Origin: Methylomicrobium agile
GTDB lineage: Bacteria; Pseudomonadota; Gammaproteobacteria; Methylococcales; Methylomonadaceae
DNA: 64,000 bases
NCBI RefSeq assembly: GCF_000733855.1
Contig: NZ_JPOJ01000001.1
Location: 1-64,000, forward strand
Reading direction: 5' to 3'
Every line of letters starts with the position of its first letter. The first letter of the stretch is position 1. Shown piece after piece: positions 41,460-50,980 of this stretch. A program made the position numbers and the translations under genes. The notes under the pieces were generated by a model, which was given only the letters and a program-made list of their open reading frames with translations, was not told the origin of the DNA and did not search any database.

Positions 41460-42812
41460 TTACGGCCTTTGCGCAAGCATCTTGGCGCGCCGCTCACGGC
41501 CGATCAAGAGTAAAACCAGCGAGATCGCCGGCAATCCTACCGCGGAAGCGTAAATGAAAAAGATGTAATAGCCGTAATGGTCGACGACCAGCCCGGCAAA
41601 CCCGCCCAAGAACTGCGCAGGCAGCGTCATCAGGGAACTGAACAAGGCGTATTGGGTGGCAGTGTAAGCGGTGCTGGTCAAACCGGAAAGATAGGCGATA
41701 AAAACCGAAGTGGCGAGCCCGCCGCTCAAATTATCCGCGCTGATCACCGCCGCCAGCAGAAGTTTGCTGGGCTCGCTCAACGCCAGCACCGCAAACAGCA
41801 AATTGGTCGCCACCACCATCACGGAGCCCAGCAGCAACGGCCTCATGACGCCGTACCTGACCACTAACGCGCCACCCAAGGCGGCGCCTGCGATCGTCAT
41901 GAAAAAACCGAAAACCTTGCTGATTTCGGCAATGTCTTTTTTGCTGAAACCCAGATCGAGATAGAACGGATTGGCCATCACGCCCATCGTGATGTCGCTC
42001 ATCTTATAAACCGCGATCAGCAACAGAATGATGAGTCCGGTTCGGCCGTTGCGGCTGAAAAACTCGACGAAAGGACTCAATACCGCATCGGTGAAACCGG
42101 CAGCCATTCTTTGCCCAAAAGAAGCGCGCCCGGAAACGCCCAACGCGGATTCCAGCCGGCTTTCGACCTTGCGCGCCGACTCGACCCGCCGATGCTCGGG
42201 TTCGCGCAACGTCAGCGTCGTGAATATTCCGACCGACATGGTGGCCGCCATCACCGAATAGGCCGAATTCCAGCTCGAATACTCGGCGATATAAAACGCG
42301 CCCGCCCCAGCCATCAGCAGAGCGATACGGTAACCCAGCACATAAGCCGCCGCCATCGCACCCTGGTAACGCGCATCGGCCGTTTCGATCCGGAACGCAT
42401 CGATCACCACATCCTGGGTCGCCGAACAAAACGCCACGCCCACCGCAAACAGCGCACAGAGCCGCAATTGCGTATGAGAATCCAGACTCGCCATTCCAGA
42501 CAGCCCTAGAGCGATCCCTACTTGCGCAAGCAGCATCCAGCTCCGCCGCTTGCCCAGAAGGCGGGTCAGCAGAGGTATCGGCAACCGGTCGATCACCGGC
42601 GCCCAAAAAACCTTGATCGAATAGATCACGCCGACCCAACTGAAGAAACCGATGACGGTGCGCTCGATTCCTTCATCCCGAAGCCAGGCCGATAAGGTGG
42701 AAAACACCAGCAGGAAAGGCAAACCCGCGGAAAAACCGAGAAAGACCATATTGACAACGCGCGGTTGCAAATAGATCGCGAAAGCCGTTTTCCAGCTTTT
42801 ATCGGCAGCCAT
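41460..42812 (-). CDS. ampG: AmpG-family muropeptide permease (MFS)
   Basis: 450 residues with about 12-14 membrane helices. AmpG-type landmarks: MVFLGFSAGLPFLLVFSTLS, LRDEGIERTVIGFFSWVGVI, then FWAPVIDRLPIPLLTRLLGK, RRSWMLLAQVGIALGLSGMA, CSATQDVVIDAFRIE and the helix with DNLSGGLATSVFIAYLSGLT. It brings anhydro-muropeptides from the periplasm into the cytoplasm for recycling. A start at 42812 gives the normal length. Apparently single-gene, though nhaD ends 60 bases upstream on the same strand. Confidence 0.92.
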   Translation of the reverse strand: MAADKSWKTAFAIYLQPRVVNMVFLGFSAGLPFLLVFSTLSAWLRDEGIERTVIGFFSWVGVIYSIKVFWAPVIDRLPIPLLTRLLGKRRSWMLLAQVGIALGLSGMASLDSHTQLRLCALFAVGVAFCSATQDVVIDAFRIETADARYQGAMAAAYVLGYRIALLMAGAGAFYIAEYSSWNSAYSVMAATMSVGIFTTLTLREPEHRRVESARKVESRLESALGVSGRASFGQRMAAGFTDAVLSPFVEFFSRNGRTGLIILLLIAVYKMSDITMGVMANPFYLDLGFSKKDIAEISKVFGFFMTIAGAALGGALVVRYGVMRPLLLGSVMVVATNLLFAVLALSEPSKLLLAAVISADNLSGGLATSVFIAYLSGLTSTAYTATQYALFSSLMTLPAQFLGGFAGLVVDHYGYYIFFIYASAVGLPAISLVLLLIGRERRAKMLAQRP

Positions 42813-42871
42813 CGGGCTTTACCTGAAACAGGCGCGCCGCACGGAAAACGCGGCGCGGAAACAGAAAGTAA

Positions 42872-44230
42872 CTAGGCATTCAACAGATAATGCATGACGA
42901 TACTGCCGACATAACCGGCAGCAATCGCCGGCGTCCATTTCAGATGACTGAAGAACGTGTATTTATGATTGGACTGGCCCATCAGCGCGACGCCCGCCGC
43001 AGAACCGACCGACAGCAGCGAACCGCCGACGCCGGCTGTCAGGGTAACCAGCAGCCATTGATAGAGGCTCATATCCAGATTCATATTCAACACCGCGAAC
43101 ATCACCGGAATGTTGTCGACAACAGCCGAAATCAAACCGACCAGAATATTTGCGGTCGTTTGACCCAAACCGTCATACATGGCGCCCGACAGCAGCTCCA
43201 GGTAACCGATATAGCCCAGGCCGCCTACCGCAAACACGACGCCGAAGAAAAACAGCAGCGTATCCCATTCGGCATGGCGCACTTTGTTGAAGATATCGAA
43301 TGCCTCGTCGCCTTCCACAGTATATTTGGTTTTCAGATGGTAACCGTAAAGCATCAGAATCGACAGGCCGGCCATCATGCCCATGAACGGCGGCAGATGC
43401 AAAATCTGCTTGAAGCTGACCGCGGTCGCAATGGTCAACAAAAACATTACGCAGATCTGGATCGCGCCCGGTTTCAGTACCACCGCTTCCTCTTCGGAAG
43501 CATTGGGCTGCTCGTCCGGTACCGCAAAATACATCACTGCGGCGGGAACGCCGTAGTTGACCGCCGACGGAATGAACAATTTGAAGAAGTCGAAGAACTC
43601 GGCGTAGCCGGCCTGCCAGACCATCAGCGTGGTAATATCGCCGAACGGACAGAAGGCGCCGCCCGCATTAGCGGCGACAACCAGATTGACGAATCCGATG
43701 CTGACGAATTTGGGATTGTCCGCACCGACTGCCATGACTACGGCCCCCACCAGCAGCGCCGCGGTCAAATTATCGGCCACCGAAGACAGAAAGAAAGTGA
43801 TGACGCCGGTGATCAGGAACAGCTTGCGGTAACCGAACTGCCGTCTGACCAGCCAGGAACGCAGCGCTTCGAACACGTTGCGCTCGGCCATCGCGTTGAT
43901 ATAAGTCATCGCGACCAGCAGGAACAACATCAACTCGGCATATTCTTTCAAGTTGTATTCGAACGCTTCATGCATCGCCTCGACCGAAATACCGGCCTGC
44001 GAAGCCAGGATGGCCGCATGCGACCAAATGATCGCAGCCGCCAAAATGACTGGTTTCGATTTACGCAGATGCGTAAATTCTTCCGCCATCACAAAGCCGT
44101 ACGCGATCATAAAGATCAGTACGCAATAGATCCCGCGCTCGGTCCCGGTCAGCCCAAGACTTTCAATACCGCCGGCCATTGCGAACTCCGGCACCAGCAG
44201 CGTCATCAACAAAACAAAAAGAAACCTCAC
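42872..44230 (-). CDS. nhaD: NhaD-type Na+/H+ antiporter
   Basis: 452 residues with about 12 helices. It has a cleavable-looking N-terminus (LFVLLMTLLVPEFAMAGG), the repeated ion-transporter folds, AANAGGAFCPFGDITTLMVW, ITGVITFFLSSVADNLTAAL and LISAVVDNIPVMFAVL with buried Asp/Asn residues, and GGSLLSVGSAAGVALMGQSN near the end. It exchanges Na+ or Li+ for H+ at the inner membrane. Divergent from cysI, with 161 bases between. Confidence 0.93.
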   Translation of the reverse strand: MRFLFVLLMTLLVPEFAMAGGIESLGLTGTERGIYCVLIFMIAYGFVMAEEFTHLRKSKPVILAAAIIWSHAAILASQAGISVEAMHEAFEYNLKEYAELMLFLLVAMTYINAMAERNVFEALRSWLVRRQFGYRKLFLITGVITFFLSSVADNLTAALLVGAVVMAVGADNPKFVSIGFVNLVVAANAGGAFCPFGDITTLMVWQAGYAEFFDFFKLFIPSAVNYGVPAAVMYFAVPDEQPNASEEEAVVLKPGAIQICVMFLLTIATAVSFKQILHLPPFMGMMAGLSILMLYGYHLKTKYTVEGDEAFDIFNKVRHAEWDTLLFFFGVVFAVGGLGYIGYLELLSGAMYDGLGQTTANILVGLISAVVDNIPVMFAVLNMNLDMSLYQWLLVTLTAGVGGSLLSVGSAAGVALMGQSNHKYTFFSHLKWTPAIAAGYVGSIVMHYLLNA

Positions 44231-44391
44231 AAACTCCCCCTATTGATGATTTTTATATCGAAAAATTAAATGATTAAAGCGGTCTTCAACCGGATATACT
44301 ATCACTTCGGAATAACTTTTGTCATTTTATGACGCAGCGTATATGATTAGCGGTTGCTATTATGCGCTTAACGAGCAACGATAAACCATCT

Positions 44392-46044
44392 ATGTATCAG
44401 TACAACGAACAAGACCAAACCCTTGTCGAAGAAAGGGCCGCGCAATACCGGCGGCAGACCGAAGATTTCCTGAAAGGCGAACTGAGCGAGGATCAGTTCC
44501 GGGCCTTGCGGTTGCGCAACGGTCTGTATATCCAGACCCATGCCCCGATGCTCCGGATCGCCGTACCCTATGGCCTGCTGAACTCCAGGCAGTTGCGCAA
44601 GCTGGCGCATATCGCCCGCGAATACGACAAAGGCTACTGTCACTTCACGACCCGGCAAAACGTCCAATTCAACTGGCCGGAACTCGAACGCGTGCCCGAC
44701 ATCCTCGACGAACTGGCCAGCGTACAGATGCATTCGATCCAGACCAGCGGCAACTGCATGCGCAACACCACCTCCGACCATTTGGCCGGGGTCGCGGTCG
44801 ACGAAATCGAAGACCCGCGCCCATACTGCGAAATCATTCGCCAATGGACCACGCTGCATCCCGAATTCGATTATCTGCCGCGCAAGTTCAAGATCGCGGT
44901 CAGCGGCGCCCGCCACGACCGCGCCGCCACGCAATTGCACGACATCGGCGTCCATCTGGTCAAGAACGAGGCCGGAGAAACCGGTTTCCGAATCCTGGTC
45001 GGCGGCGGCCTCGGTCGTACGCCGATCATCGGCCAGGTAATCCGCCCGTTCCTGGAAAAGAAACACCTGCTTTCGTACCTGGAAGCGATTTTGCGGATTT
45101 ACAACTTGTTCGGACGCCGGGATAACAAATACAAAGCGCGCATCAAGATCCTGGTCAAAGAAACCGGTTTGGAAAAATTTACCGGGATGGTCGAAGCAGA
45201 ATGGCGGCAAATCAGGGACGGCATGGAACTTGGCGATGAACGGATAGCGGCGATCAAAGCACATTTCACACCTCCGGCTTATGATACGGAAGCGGCGCAG
45301 GATGAAAGCCTGTCTGCGCATTTAGCGGCCCATCCTGCATTCGCCACCTGGTACCGATACAATACCGCCGAGCACCGCGTGCCGGGTTACCGCGCCGCGT
45401 TCATTTCGCTGAAAGCCCCGGATTCGCCGCCCGGCGACATGACCGATACACAACTGGATGCGGTCGCCGATCTGGCCGACCGCTACAGCTTTGGCGAAAT
45501 CCGCAGTACACACCGGCAAAATTTGATTCTGGCCGACGTCAGACGGACCAACCTGTTCGCTCTGTGGCAGACATTGAGCGAACTCAACCTGGCCACACCG
45601 AATATCGGCACGGTGACCGACATCATCTGCTGCCCCGGCCTGGATTTCTGCTCGCTGGCGAATGCCGGATCGATCGGGGTCGCCAAAGAGATCAACGAAG
45701 CGCTCGAAGACATGGACTACGTACACGACATCGGCGACGTCAAGATCAACATGTCGGGCTGCATGAACGGCTGCGCGCATCAAAGCGTCGGCCACATCGG
45801 CATCCTCGGCGTCGACAAGAAAGGCGCCGAATGGTATCAGATCACCCTCGGCGGTTCTTCCGAGAACGAAGCCGCCATCGGCGAACGCTTGGGGCCTGCG
45901 GTGGCCCGCGACGAAGTCACCCAAGCGATCACCACGATCCTGGAGGTGTATGTCAACCAGCGGCAGCAAGAAGAATCATTTTTGGACATGGTAAAACGTG
46001 TTGGCATCACCCCTTTCAAAGAACGAGTCTATGCAGATCATTAA
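44392..46044 (+). CDS. cysI: Sulfite (nitrite/sulfite) reductase haemoprotein
   Basis: 550 residues from ATG 44392 (MYQYNEQDQTLVEERAAQYR); ATG 44362 adds ten non-family residues. Two ferredoxin-like and two sirohaem domains: CHFTTRQNVQFNWPEL, SGNCMRNTTSDHLAGV, FRILVGGGLGRTPIIG. The [4Fe-4S]-sirohaem Cys are in CCPGLDFC (near 413-420) and GCMNGC (near 456-460). This is the CysI form that pairs with a DUF934 protein instead of a standard CysJ flavoprotein, as in pseudomonads. Electron donor not in the window. It is probably assimilatory for sulfite; nitrite is possible. Confidence 0.92.
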   Translation: MYQYNEQDQTLVEERAAQYRRQTEDFLKGELSEDQFRALRLRNGLYIQTHAPMLRIAVPYGLLNSRQLRKLAHIAREYDKGYCHFTTRQNVQFNWPELERVPDILDELASVQMHSIQTSGNCMRNTTSDHLAGVAVDEIEDPRPYCEIIRQWTTLHPEFDYLPRKFKIAVSGARHDRAATQLHDIGVHLVKNEAGETGFRILVGGGLGRTPIIGQVIRPFLEKKHLLSYLEAILRIYNLFGRRDNKYKARIKILVKETGLEKFTGMVEAEWRQIRDGMELGDERIAAIKAHFTPPAYDTEAAQDESLSAHLAAHPAFATWYRYNTAEHRVPGYRAAFISLKAPDSPPGDMTDTQLDAVADLADRYSFGEIRSTHRQNLILADVRRTNLFALWQTLSELNLATPNIGTVTDIICCPGLDFCSLANAGSIGVAKEINEALEDMDYVHDIGDVKINMSGCMNGCAHQSVGHIGILGVDKKGAEWYQITLGGSSENEAAIGERLGPAVARDEVTQAITTILEVYVNQRQQEESFLDMVKRVGITPFKERVYADH

Positions 46045-46483
46045 AGACAAAGCCATTATCGACGACACTTTTACGCCGCTTGCCGACGATGCCCCGTTGG
46101 CCGGCGGCGACATCTCCGTCTCGCTGGCGAGATGGAAAAACGACCGGGAAGCCCTGCTCGCCCGTCCGGGCAAAGTTGGCGTGCGCATCCGGGCGAGCGA
46201 CAGCGTTTCGGACCTTGCCGGCGATCTGAAGCATATTGATCTGATCGAACTTGACTTTGCCGAGTTCGCGGACGGACGCCTGTTTTCGCAGGCCTGGCTG
46301 CTGCGGGGCCGCTACCATTACCAAGGCGAAATCCGGGCGGCCGGTCACTATTTGACGGACCAGACTTTTTATCTATCCCGCGTTGGCGTGAATGCGTTTC
46401 AACCCGCAAAAACGGAGCACCTGAATACCATTCTTGCGAATCTGAACGATTTTTCGGTCAAATACCAGCCTTCGATTCATTAA
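46031..46483 (+). CDS. DUF934 protein, partner of CysI
   Basis: 150 residues from ATG 46031 (MQIIKDKAIIDDTFTPLADD), overlapping the cysI end by 14 bases. The DUF934 core is VGVRIRASDSVSDL, DLIELDFAEFADGRLFSQAW, LLRGRYHYQGEIRAAGHYL, and RVGVNAFQ. The family is nearly always next to this cysI type and supports sulfite reduction, but its biochemical role is not settled. Ends the two-gene unit; a strong terminator follows. Confidence 0.92.
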   Translation: MQIIKDKAIIDDTFTPLADDAPLAGGDISVSLARWKNDREALLARPGKVGVRIRASDSVSDLAGDLKHIDLIELDFAEFADGRLFSQAWLLRGRYHYQGEIRAAGHYLTDQTFYLSRVGVNAFQPAKTEHLNTILANLNDFSVKYQPSIH

Positions 46484-46500
46484 TCCATCGGCACCAAAAC

Positions 46501-46541
46501 AAAAAGCCTTGTCCGGCATCGCCAGGACAAGGCTTTTTTAT
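46501..46541 (+). terminator. Rho-independent terminator after cysI-DUF934
   Basis: AAAAAGCCTTGTCC and its exact complement GGACAAGGCTTTTTT enclose a ten-base loop. The stem is 14 bp with a U-run. It can serve in both directions, but the gene on the other side (ctpA) ends 107 bases away. Confidence 0.93.
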
Positions 46542-46647
46542 GTGTGATTGAAAATCCGTGATGAAGCGATCAAAGTAATTCCGCTGATCCCTGCCGCCCC
46601 ACAGTATTACAAAATACCTACCGCGGAGCACTGCGATTCGGCCGGAA

Positions 46648-47979
46648 TCAATGCTTCATGATCGCCAAACCTTTCAATAAAGATAACGCCTCGAATATCG
46701 GATAATCGTTGATTTCCAGTGATTCTTCCGCCTTCGCCTTCTCATCCGGTGTTTTAGGCGTTTCGGTTTTTTCCCCTTTTTTCTTGCCGTTTTCCAGATG
46801 GTGCGACAAATCGGCTTCCTTGACCGGCACAAACTCCGGCTTTTCGAGCGACGCCAGCTTGACCGAAGCGAGCGCAATATCAGGTTCGATGCCTTCCGCC
46901 TGGATCGATCTGCCCGAAGGGGTATAGTAACGCGCCGTCGTCAATTTGACCGCCGCGCCGCTGCTGGTCGGCAAAATCGTCTGCACGGAACCTTTGCCGA
47001 ACGATTTTTCGCCCATGATTATCGCGCGCTTCTGATCCTGCAGGGCTCCGGCAACAATTTCGGAAGCCGATGCGGAGCCGGCATTGATCAACACCACCAT
47101 CGGCGCACCGTTCAATAAATCGTCTCCCGCCGCGGTAAAACGCATTTCCGAATTTTCGATCCGGCCTTTCGTGTAAACAATCAAACCGCTTTTCAAAAAT
47201 GCATCGCTGACTTCGACCGCGGCATTCAGTACGCCGCCGGGATTGTTCCGAAGATCGAGCACCAGGCCCTTCATCGCCCCCGCATTTTCTTTTTTCAACT
47301 GCGCCAGGCTTTCCAGCAGGCTTTCGCCGGTGCCGGATTGAAAGCTGCTGATCCGCACATAGCCGTAACCCTTCTCGAGCAATTTGCTCTTCACGCTTTT
47401 GACTTTGATCACGTCGCGGGTCAAGGTGAACTTCAGGGGGGCTTCTTCGCCTTCCCGAACTACCGTCAGATCGATTTTGCTGCCCGGTTCGCCGCGCATC
47501 GTCTTGACGGCCTCGACCAGGCTCATCCCCTTGACCGGCTTGTCGTCCAGCCGGATGATCAGATCCCCGGTTTTCAGACCGGCCCGTTGCGCCGGCGTAT
47601 CGTCGATCGGCGAAACAACCTTGATAAAACCGTTCTCCATCGTGACTTCGATGCCCAAACCGCCGAACTGGCCGGTAGTGCCTTCTTTCAACTCCTGATA
47701 TTCTTCGGGCACCAGATAGGCGGAATGCGGGTCCAGGCCGCTCAACATACCGCGCACCGCATCTTCCAGGAGCTTTTTGTCCGATACGGGCTCTACGTAA
47801 TCGCGCTTGATGCGCCCGAAAATTTCGGTGAACGTCCTGAGTTCCTCGAAGGGCAGAGCCTCCGGCTCGCTTTCCGCGGCTGGCTTGTTCAGCTCGGCAA
47901 GAACACTGCCGCCGATGCTGATGAACACGCCCAACATGACCCCCAGGGACAAAATAAAAAATGTCTTGTTTTTCTGCAT
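46648..47979 (-). CDS. ctpA: S41-family C-terminal processing peptidase
   Basis: 443 residues. A signal region (FILSLGVMLGVFISIGGSVL), PDZ domain (GLGIEVTMENGFIKVVSPID, DLIIRLDDKPVKGMSLVEAV) and the S41 protease with the catalytic Ser in INAGSASASEIVAGALQDQK and Lys in MGEKSFGKGSVQTIL. It cleaves periplasmic proteins near their C-termini. The gpmI-envC-ctpA order is conserved in gammaproteobacteria. The charged Lys-rich tail (KKKGEKTETPKTPDEK) is a common variation. Confidence 0.95.
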   Translation of the reverse strand: MQKNKTFFILSLGVMLGVFISIGGSVLAELNKPAAESEPEALPFEELRTFTEIFGRIKRDYVEPVSDKKLLEDAVRGMLSGLDPHSAYLVPEEYQELKEGTTGQFGGLGIEVTMENGFIKVVSPIDDTPAQRAGLKTGDLIIRLDDKPVKGMSLVEAVKTMRGEPGSKIDLTVVREGEEAPLKFTLTRDVIKVKSVKSKLLEKGYGYVRISSFQSGTGESLLESLAQLKKENAGAMKGLVLDLRNNPGGVLNAAVEVSDAFLKSGLIVYTKGRIENSEMRFTAAGDDLLNGAPMVVLINAGSASASEIVAGALQDQKRAIIMGEKSFGKGSVQTILPTSSGAAVKLTTARYYTPSGRSIQAEGIEPDIALASVKLASLEKPEFVPVKEADLSHHLENGKKKGEKTETPKTPDEKAKAEESLEINDYPIFEALSLLKGLAIMKH

Positions 47980-48049
47980 GCCTCTTGCTACCCCAAATAC
48001 TCGATTCCTAAACTATGTTATTCCATGATGGCCAACCGATTCTGCATCG

Positions 48050-49246
48050 CTAACCCGGATACCATGCCAACGGATCAACCGGCTTGCCGTTCTTGCGGAT
48101 GCCAAAATACAAACCCGACTGCGAGCGCCCACCGCTTTGGCCCGCGCCGGCAATCACCTCTCCCGCCTCAACCCAGTCATCGACCCGCTTATAGAGACTC
48201 TGATTGAAACCGTAAAGCGTCATGAAGCCGTTGCCGTGATCGAGGATCATCAGCAGACCATAACCCGTCAGCCACTGCGAATAGACAACCTTGCCTCGGG
48301 TCACCGCACGAACCTCCGCCCCTTCCGTGGCAGCGATCAGGATGCCGTCCCAAAGGCTCTGCATTCCTTCGGCAACCGACTGCCCCGAAATCGGCCAAGG
48401 CAAATGCCCCTTGAGCCGCTCGAAATCGACAGGAACTCCGGCCGGCTTCCGGACTGCGCCGGACGCAGACTCGTCCGGGTTCTGCATCTGCCCATTAGCT
48501 GCCGCAGTTTGCGGCTCCTGAGCCTCCACGACCTGACTTTGCCACTTGACTTGTTCGACGATCAGCGTCTTCAATTCGTCTTCGCTTTCTTTCAACCTCG
48601 CCAGCTGTTGCTCGCCGGACAGATAATCCTGCTCGACCTCGGTGAGCAATTTGCTCCTCTCATTCCGCAACAGTTCAAGCGCGCTTTGTTCAATACGGTG
48701 TTGCTCCACATCGTGTTCCATCTGCAACGCTTCCTCCCGCTGCCGGCTTTCCAGCTCGGCAAGCCCGGAAACCGACTTTTGCACGACAGCCAGTTTCTTC
48801 AGGCGCTGCCTGCGCAAATAATCGTGATAGACCACCATTCTGCTCGCCTTCGCGAGATCCTGGTGATTCAGGATCAGCTTCAATTTCCCGGACCGCCCCA
48901 TCACAAAATCGGCGCGCAATTGCGCCGCCAGCGCTTTGTGATGCAACGCAATCTCATCTCTCTGCAGCGCAATGTCCTGATGGATCAGCTTCATCTGGCG
49001 GCGATTCTGCGCGATCTGATCCTGAAGCCTTTTCAATGCGGCCGCGCTTTCGCCATAGCGTTGCTCGATATCGGCCAGCTGATCGGTTATCGCCTCCTTC
49101 CTGAGCAGCATTTCCCGTATTTTTTTCTTGACCGACGCGATACCGGACTGGACCACGCCCAGGTCGTTCTCAAGCATGATCTCTTCGGCACCGCATTCCC
49201 GCGCCAGCAACCCCAGCACGATGCAGGTTACGATCCTTGCCCGCAT
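48050..49246 (-). CDS. envC: EnvC-type murein hydrolase activator
   Basis: 398 residues. A signal peptide (RIVTCIVLGLLARECGA), a long coiled coil (~25-250) with QLADIEQRYGESAAALKRLQ, and a C-terminal LytM/M23 domain (VRAVTRGKVVYSQWLTGYGL, LMILDHGNGFMTLYGFNQSL, SGLYFGIRKNGKPVDPLAW). The usual HxH metal ligands are replaced (YGFNQ), so it should be an inactive LytM that switches on amidases at the septum, as in E. coli EnvC. ctpA begins 70 bases downstream. Confidence 0.92.
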   Translation of the reverse strand: MRARIVTCIVLGLLARECGAEEIMLENDLGVVQSGIASVKKKIREMLLRKEAITDQLADIEQRYGESAAALKRLQDQIAQNRRQMKLIHQDIALQRDEIALHHKALAAQLRADFVMGRSGKLKLILNHQDLAKASRMVVYHDYLRRQRLKKLAVVQKSVSGLAELESRQREEALQMEHDVEQHRIEQSALELLRNERSKLLTEVEQDYLSGEQQLARLKESEDELKTLIVEQVKWQSQVVEAQEPQTAAANGQMQNPDESASGAVRKPAGVPVDFERLKGHLPWPISGQSVAEGMQSLWDGILIAATEGAEVRAVTRGKVVYSQWLTGYGLLMILDHGNGFMTLYGFNQSLYKRVDDWVEAGEVIAGAGQSGGRSQSGLYFGIRKNGKPVDPLAWYPG

Positions 49247-49253
49247 AGCTCGC

Positions 49254-49727
49254 TTAATGGGCGGCCAGCAGCGATCCGTCCGTCCTTCCGGCGAACGGCG
49301 GAATCCTTAAAACATCCGGCATGGTCAGCGCCGGGCAGGATGTGCGACCCGTCATTCGCGGTTCTTCGCCGCAAACAGGCGCCTGAGGCACCTGATTCCT
49401 CATATGGACAGCGTGGGGGCGCCCGGTTTCTTCATCATATGTCGGATGGATGTTGCCGTGATCGGCGATTAGCCGCATCTTGCCGCCGTTCAGGAAGTAA
49501 GTGACATGGGCATATTTTTCGGTCTCGCCCAGACTGGGCTGTTTCATATTGAAGTTGGACAACACTTTGCCCAATCCGTTCTCAATATGAGCCGGCAGGT
49601 ATGCAACCGAGTGCTCGAACGCTTCACGGTATTCGGTCAGCTCCACGATAGCATTGCATTCTTTCTCCGGCGCGTACCCGCCTCCATCGAGAATCAACAA
49701 AACTGAGGGCTTTGGCCGGTCCGACAT
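49254..49727 (-). pseudogene. gpmI: Shrunken remnant of 2,3-bisphosphoglycerate-independent phosphoglycerate mutase
   Basis: 157 residues, open throughout, against about 510 for GpmI. N-terminus MSDRPKPSVLLILDGGGYAP is the family start, with the metal-site Asp. The next part matches the region around residue 300-340 (ETEKYAHVTYFLNGG). Then ADHGNIHPTYDEETGRPH matches the second metal-binding block near 440, and the tail recalls the last 40 residues. The catalytic Ser loop and most of both domains are gone. All deletions keep the frame. The position between yibN and envC is the standard gpmI locus. It cannot be a working mutase; glycolysis would need another gpm. Confidence 0.8.
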
Positions 49728-49754
49728 CTTTACAATTTCTCCAGTCACAAACAC

Positions 49755-50009
49755 AAAATCAACAGCCGCGCCGCCTTCGAACCCTTACTCTTCACCCATG
49801 AATTATTGTTTCAATTCTCCTACCCCCTAGAGATAAAACTAATGTATCATAGTGCCGTTTACTAGGCTTTCGTACGTAGGTATACGCAAGACAGGGCTAC
49901 TTACTGCCCACTATATTAATACACGCGGCAATTCTTGTGTAAAAATAATTCATTGCGGCTGCTTTATTTCTAAAAACAATAACAAAAAACCGTTCTGAAG
50001 GTCGAATTT
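49755..50009. promoter_or_regulatory. Divergent intergenic region upstream of the ArsR regulator
   Basis: 255 AT-rich bases between the gpmI remnant and the ArsR-type gene. It should hold the regulator promoter and perhaps its operator. An imperfect palindrome around TTTCGTACGTAGGTATACGC (49868-49887) is a possible site. No clear -35/-10 pair can be fixed by eye. Confidence 0.3.
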
Positions 50010-50324
50010 ATGGACACCCTCAATAAACCCACGATATACGACGATAACGACATCAACCGGGCCGCGCGGTGTATCAAGGCGATGTCGCATCCTTTACGGC
50101 TAAAGATATTGTGCGTTTTGGGCACCAATTCGGTCAGTGTACAGGACATCGTCGAACAGGTGGGCACCTCGCAAAGCAACATTTCCCAACATCTCGCCAT
50201 CCTCCGCGAAAAAAACATTCTGGGATCCAAAAAAGAAGCGAACCGGGTCTATTACTACATCGACGACAACCGAATGCTGCAGTTGATCAATATGATGCGC
50301 GATGTCTTTTGTTCGCGGCTTTGA
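50010..50324 (+). CDS. ArsR-family winged-helix regulator
   Basis: 104 residues: AARCIKAMSHPLRLKILCVL, SVQDIVEQVGTSQSNISQHL, AILREKNILGSKKEANRVYY and YIDDNRMLQLINMM. The winged helix-turn-helix is complete. No metal-binding CxC motif on helix 3; a lone Cys lies near the N-terminus (RCIKAMS) and another near the end (FCSRL), so a redox or sulfur signal is conceivable. It precedes the rhodanese gene by 45 bases and may control it. Confidence 0.92.
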   Translation: MDTLNKPTIYDDNDINRAARCIKAMSHPLRLKILCVLGTNSVSVQDIVEQVGTSQSNISQHLAILREKNILGSKKEANRVYYYIDDNRMLQLINMMRDVFCSRL

Positions 50325-50369
50325 TGTGATTTAATTCCTTATTCTTCATCCGTTTCAACCAACCAATCC

Positions 50370-50819
50370 ATGCAACGTCTTTTCGAATTCATTTTCAACC
50401 ACTACGTTTATTCGCTCGCGCTGGCGGTCGTCACTTATTTATTGATTCAGGAATTTTTTGATGTGGCATTCAAAAAATTCAATCACATCACGCCGATGCT
50501 CGCCGTTGCGAAGATGAACGAAGGCGGCATCGAGATCCTCGACGTGCGCGAGGCGCCCGATTTCTCGGACAGCCATATCGAAAACGCAATCAATGCGCCG
50601 CTCAGCAAGCTGGACGAGCAACTGCCCAAACTTGCCAGCGACAAAAAAGCCCCGCTGCTGGTCGTTTGCCAGAACGGCACCCGTTCCCTGACCGCCGCCA
50701 AGAAATTGGCCAAAGCCGGCTTCGAGCAGATATTCGTGATTACCGGCGGGATGGATGCCTGGACGGAAGACTACAAACTGCCGGTCGCCAGCCGCCGCAA
50801 GCAAAAAGCGAACACCTGA
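50370..50819 (+). CDS. Rhodanese-like membrane-anchored protein YibN
   Basis: 149 residues. An N-terminal membrane helix (YVYSLALAVVTYLLIQEFF) and a rhodanese domain: EGGIEILDVREAPDFSDSHI, and the active Cys in LVVCQNGTRSLTAAKKLAKA, ending GGMDAWTEDYKLP. It fits the yibN position upstream of secB-gpsA. It may transfer sulfur. The grxC gene that usually follows is missing here. Confidence 0.9.
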   Translation: MQRLFEFIFNHYVYSLALAVVTYLLIQEFFDVAFKKFNHITPMLAVAKMNEGGIEILDVREAPDFSDSHIENAINAPLSKLDEQLPKLASDKKAPLLVVCQNGTRSLTAAKKLAKAGFEQIFVITGGMDAWTEDYKLPVASRRKQKANT

Positions 50820-50858
50820 CCTTACCGCCCCGGCCGTCGATCGGCTTACCCAACCCCA

Positions 50859-50901
50859 TAAAAAAGCGGATTACAGGCATGACCTGTAACCCGCTTTTTT
50901 A
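50859..50901 (+). terminator. Rho-independent terminator between yibN and secB
   Basis: AAAAAAGCGGATTACAGG and CCTGTAACCCGCTTTTTT pair around CATGA, with one mismatched base. It ends the ArsR-rhodanese transcript and means secB has its own promoter (50903-50980). Confidence 0.92.
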
Positions 50902-50980
50902 AATGGGTTCTTTTGTAACCTTGCGATCATTCGAATGACGGATGATCCGAAAACATTCACTCTTTAACTGAAAGGCTATC

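Noticed and set aside
42890-44269. A 459-residue open frame on the plus strand
   Set aside because: Antisense to nhaD; His/Gln/Arg-rich composition typical of a shadow frame.
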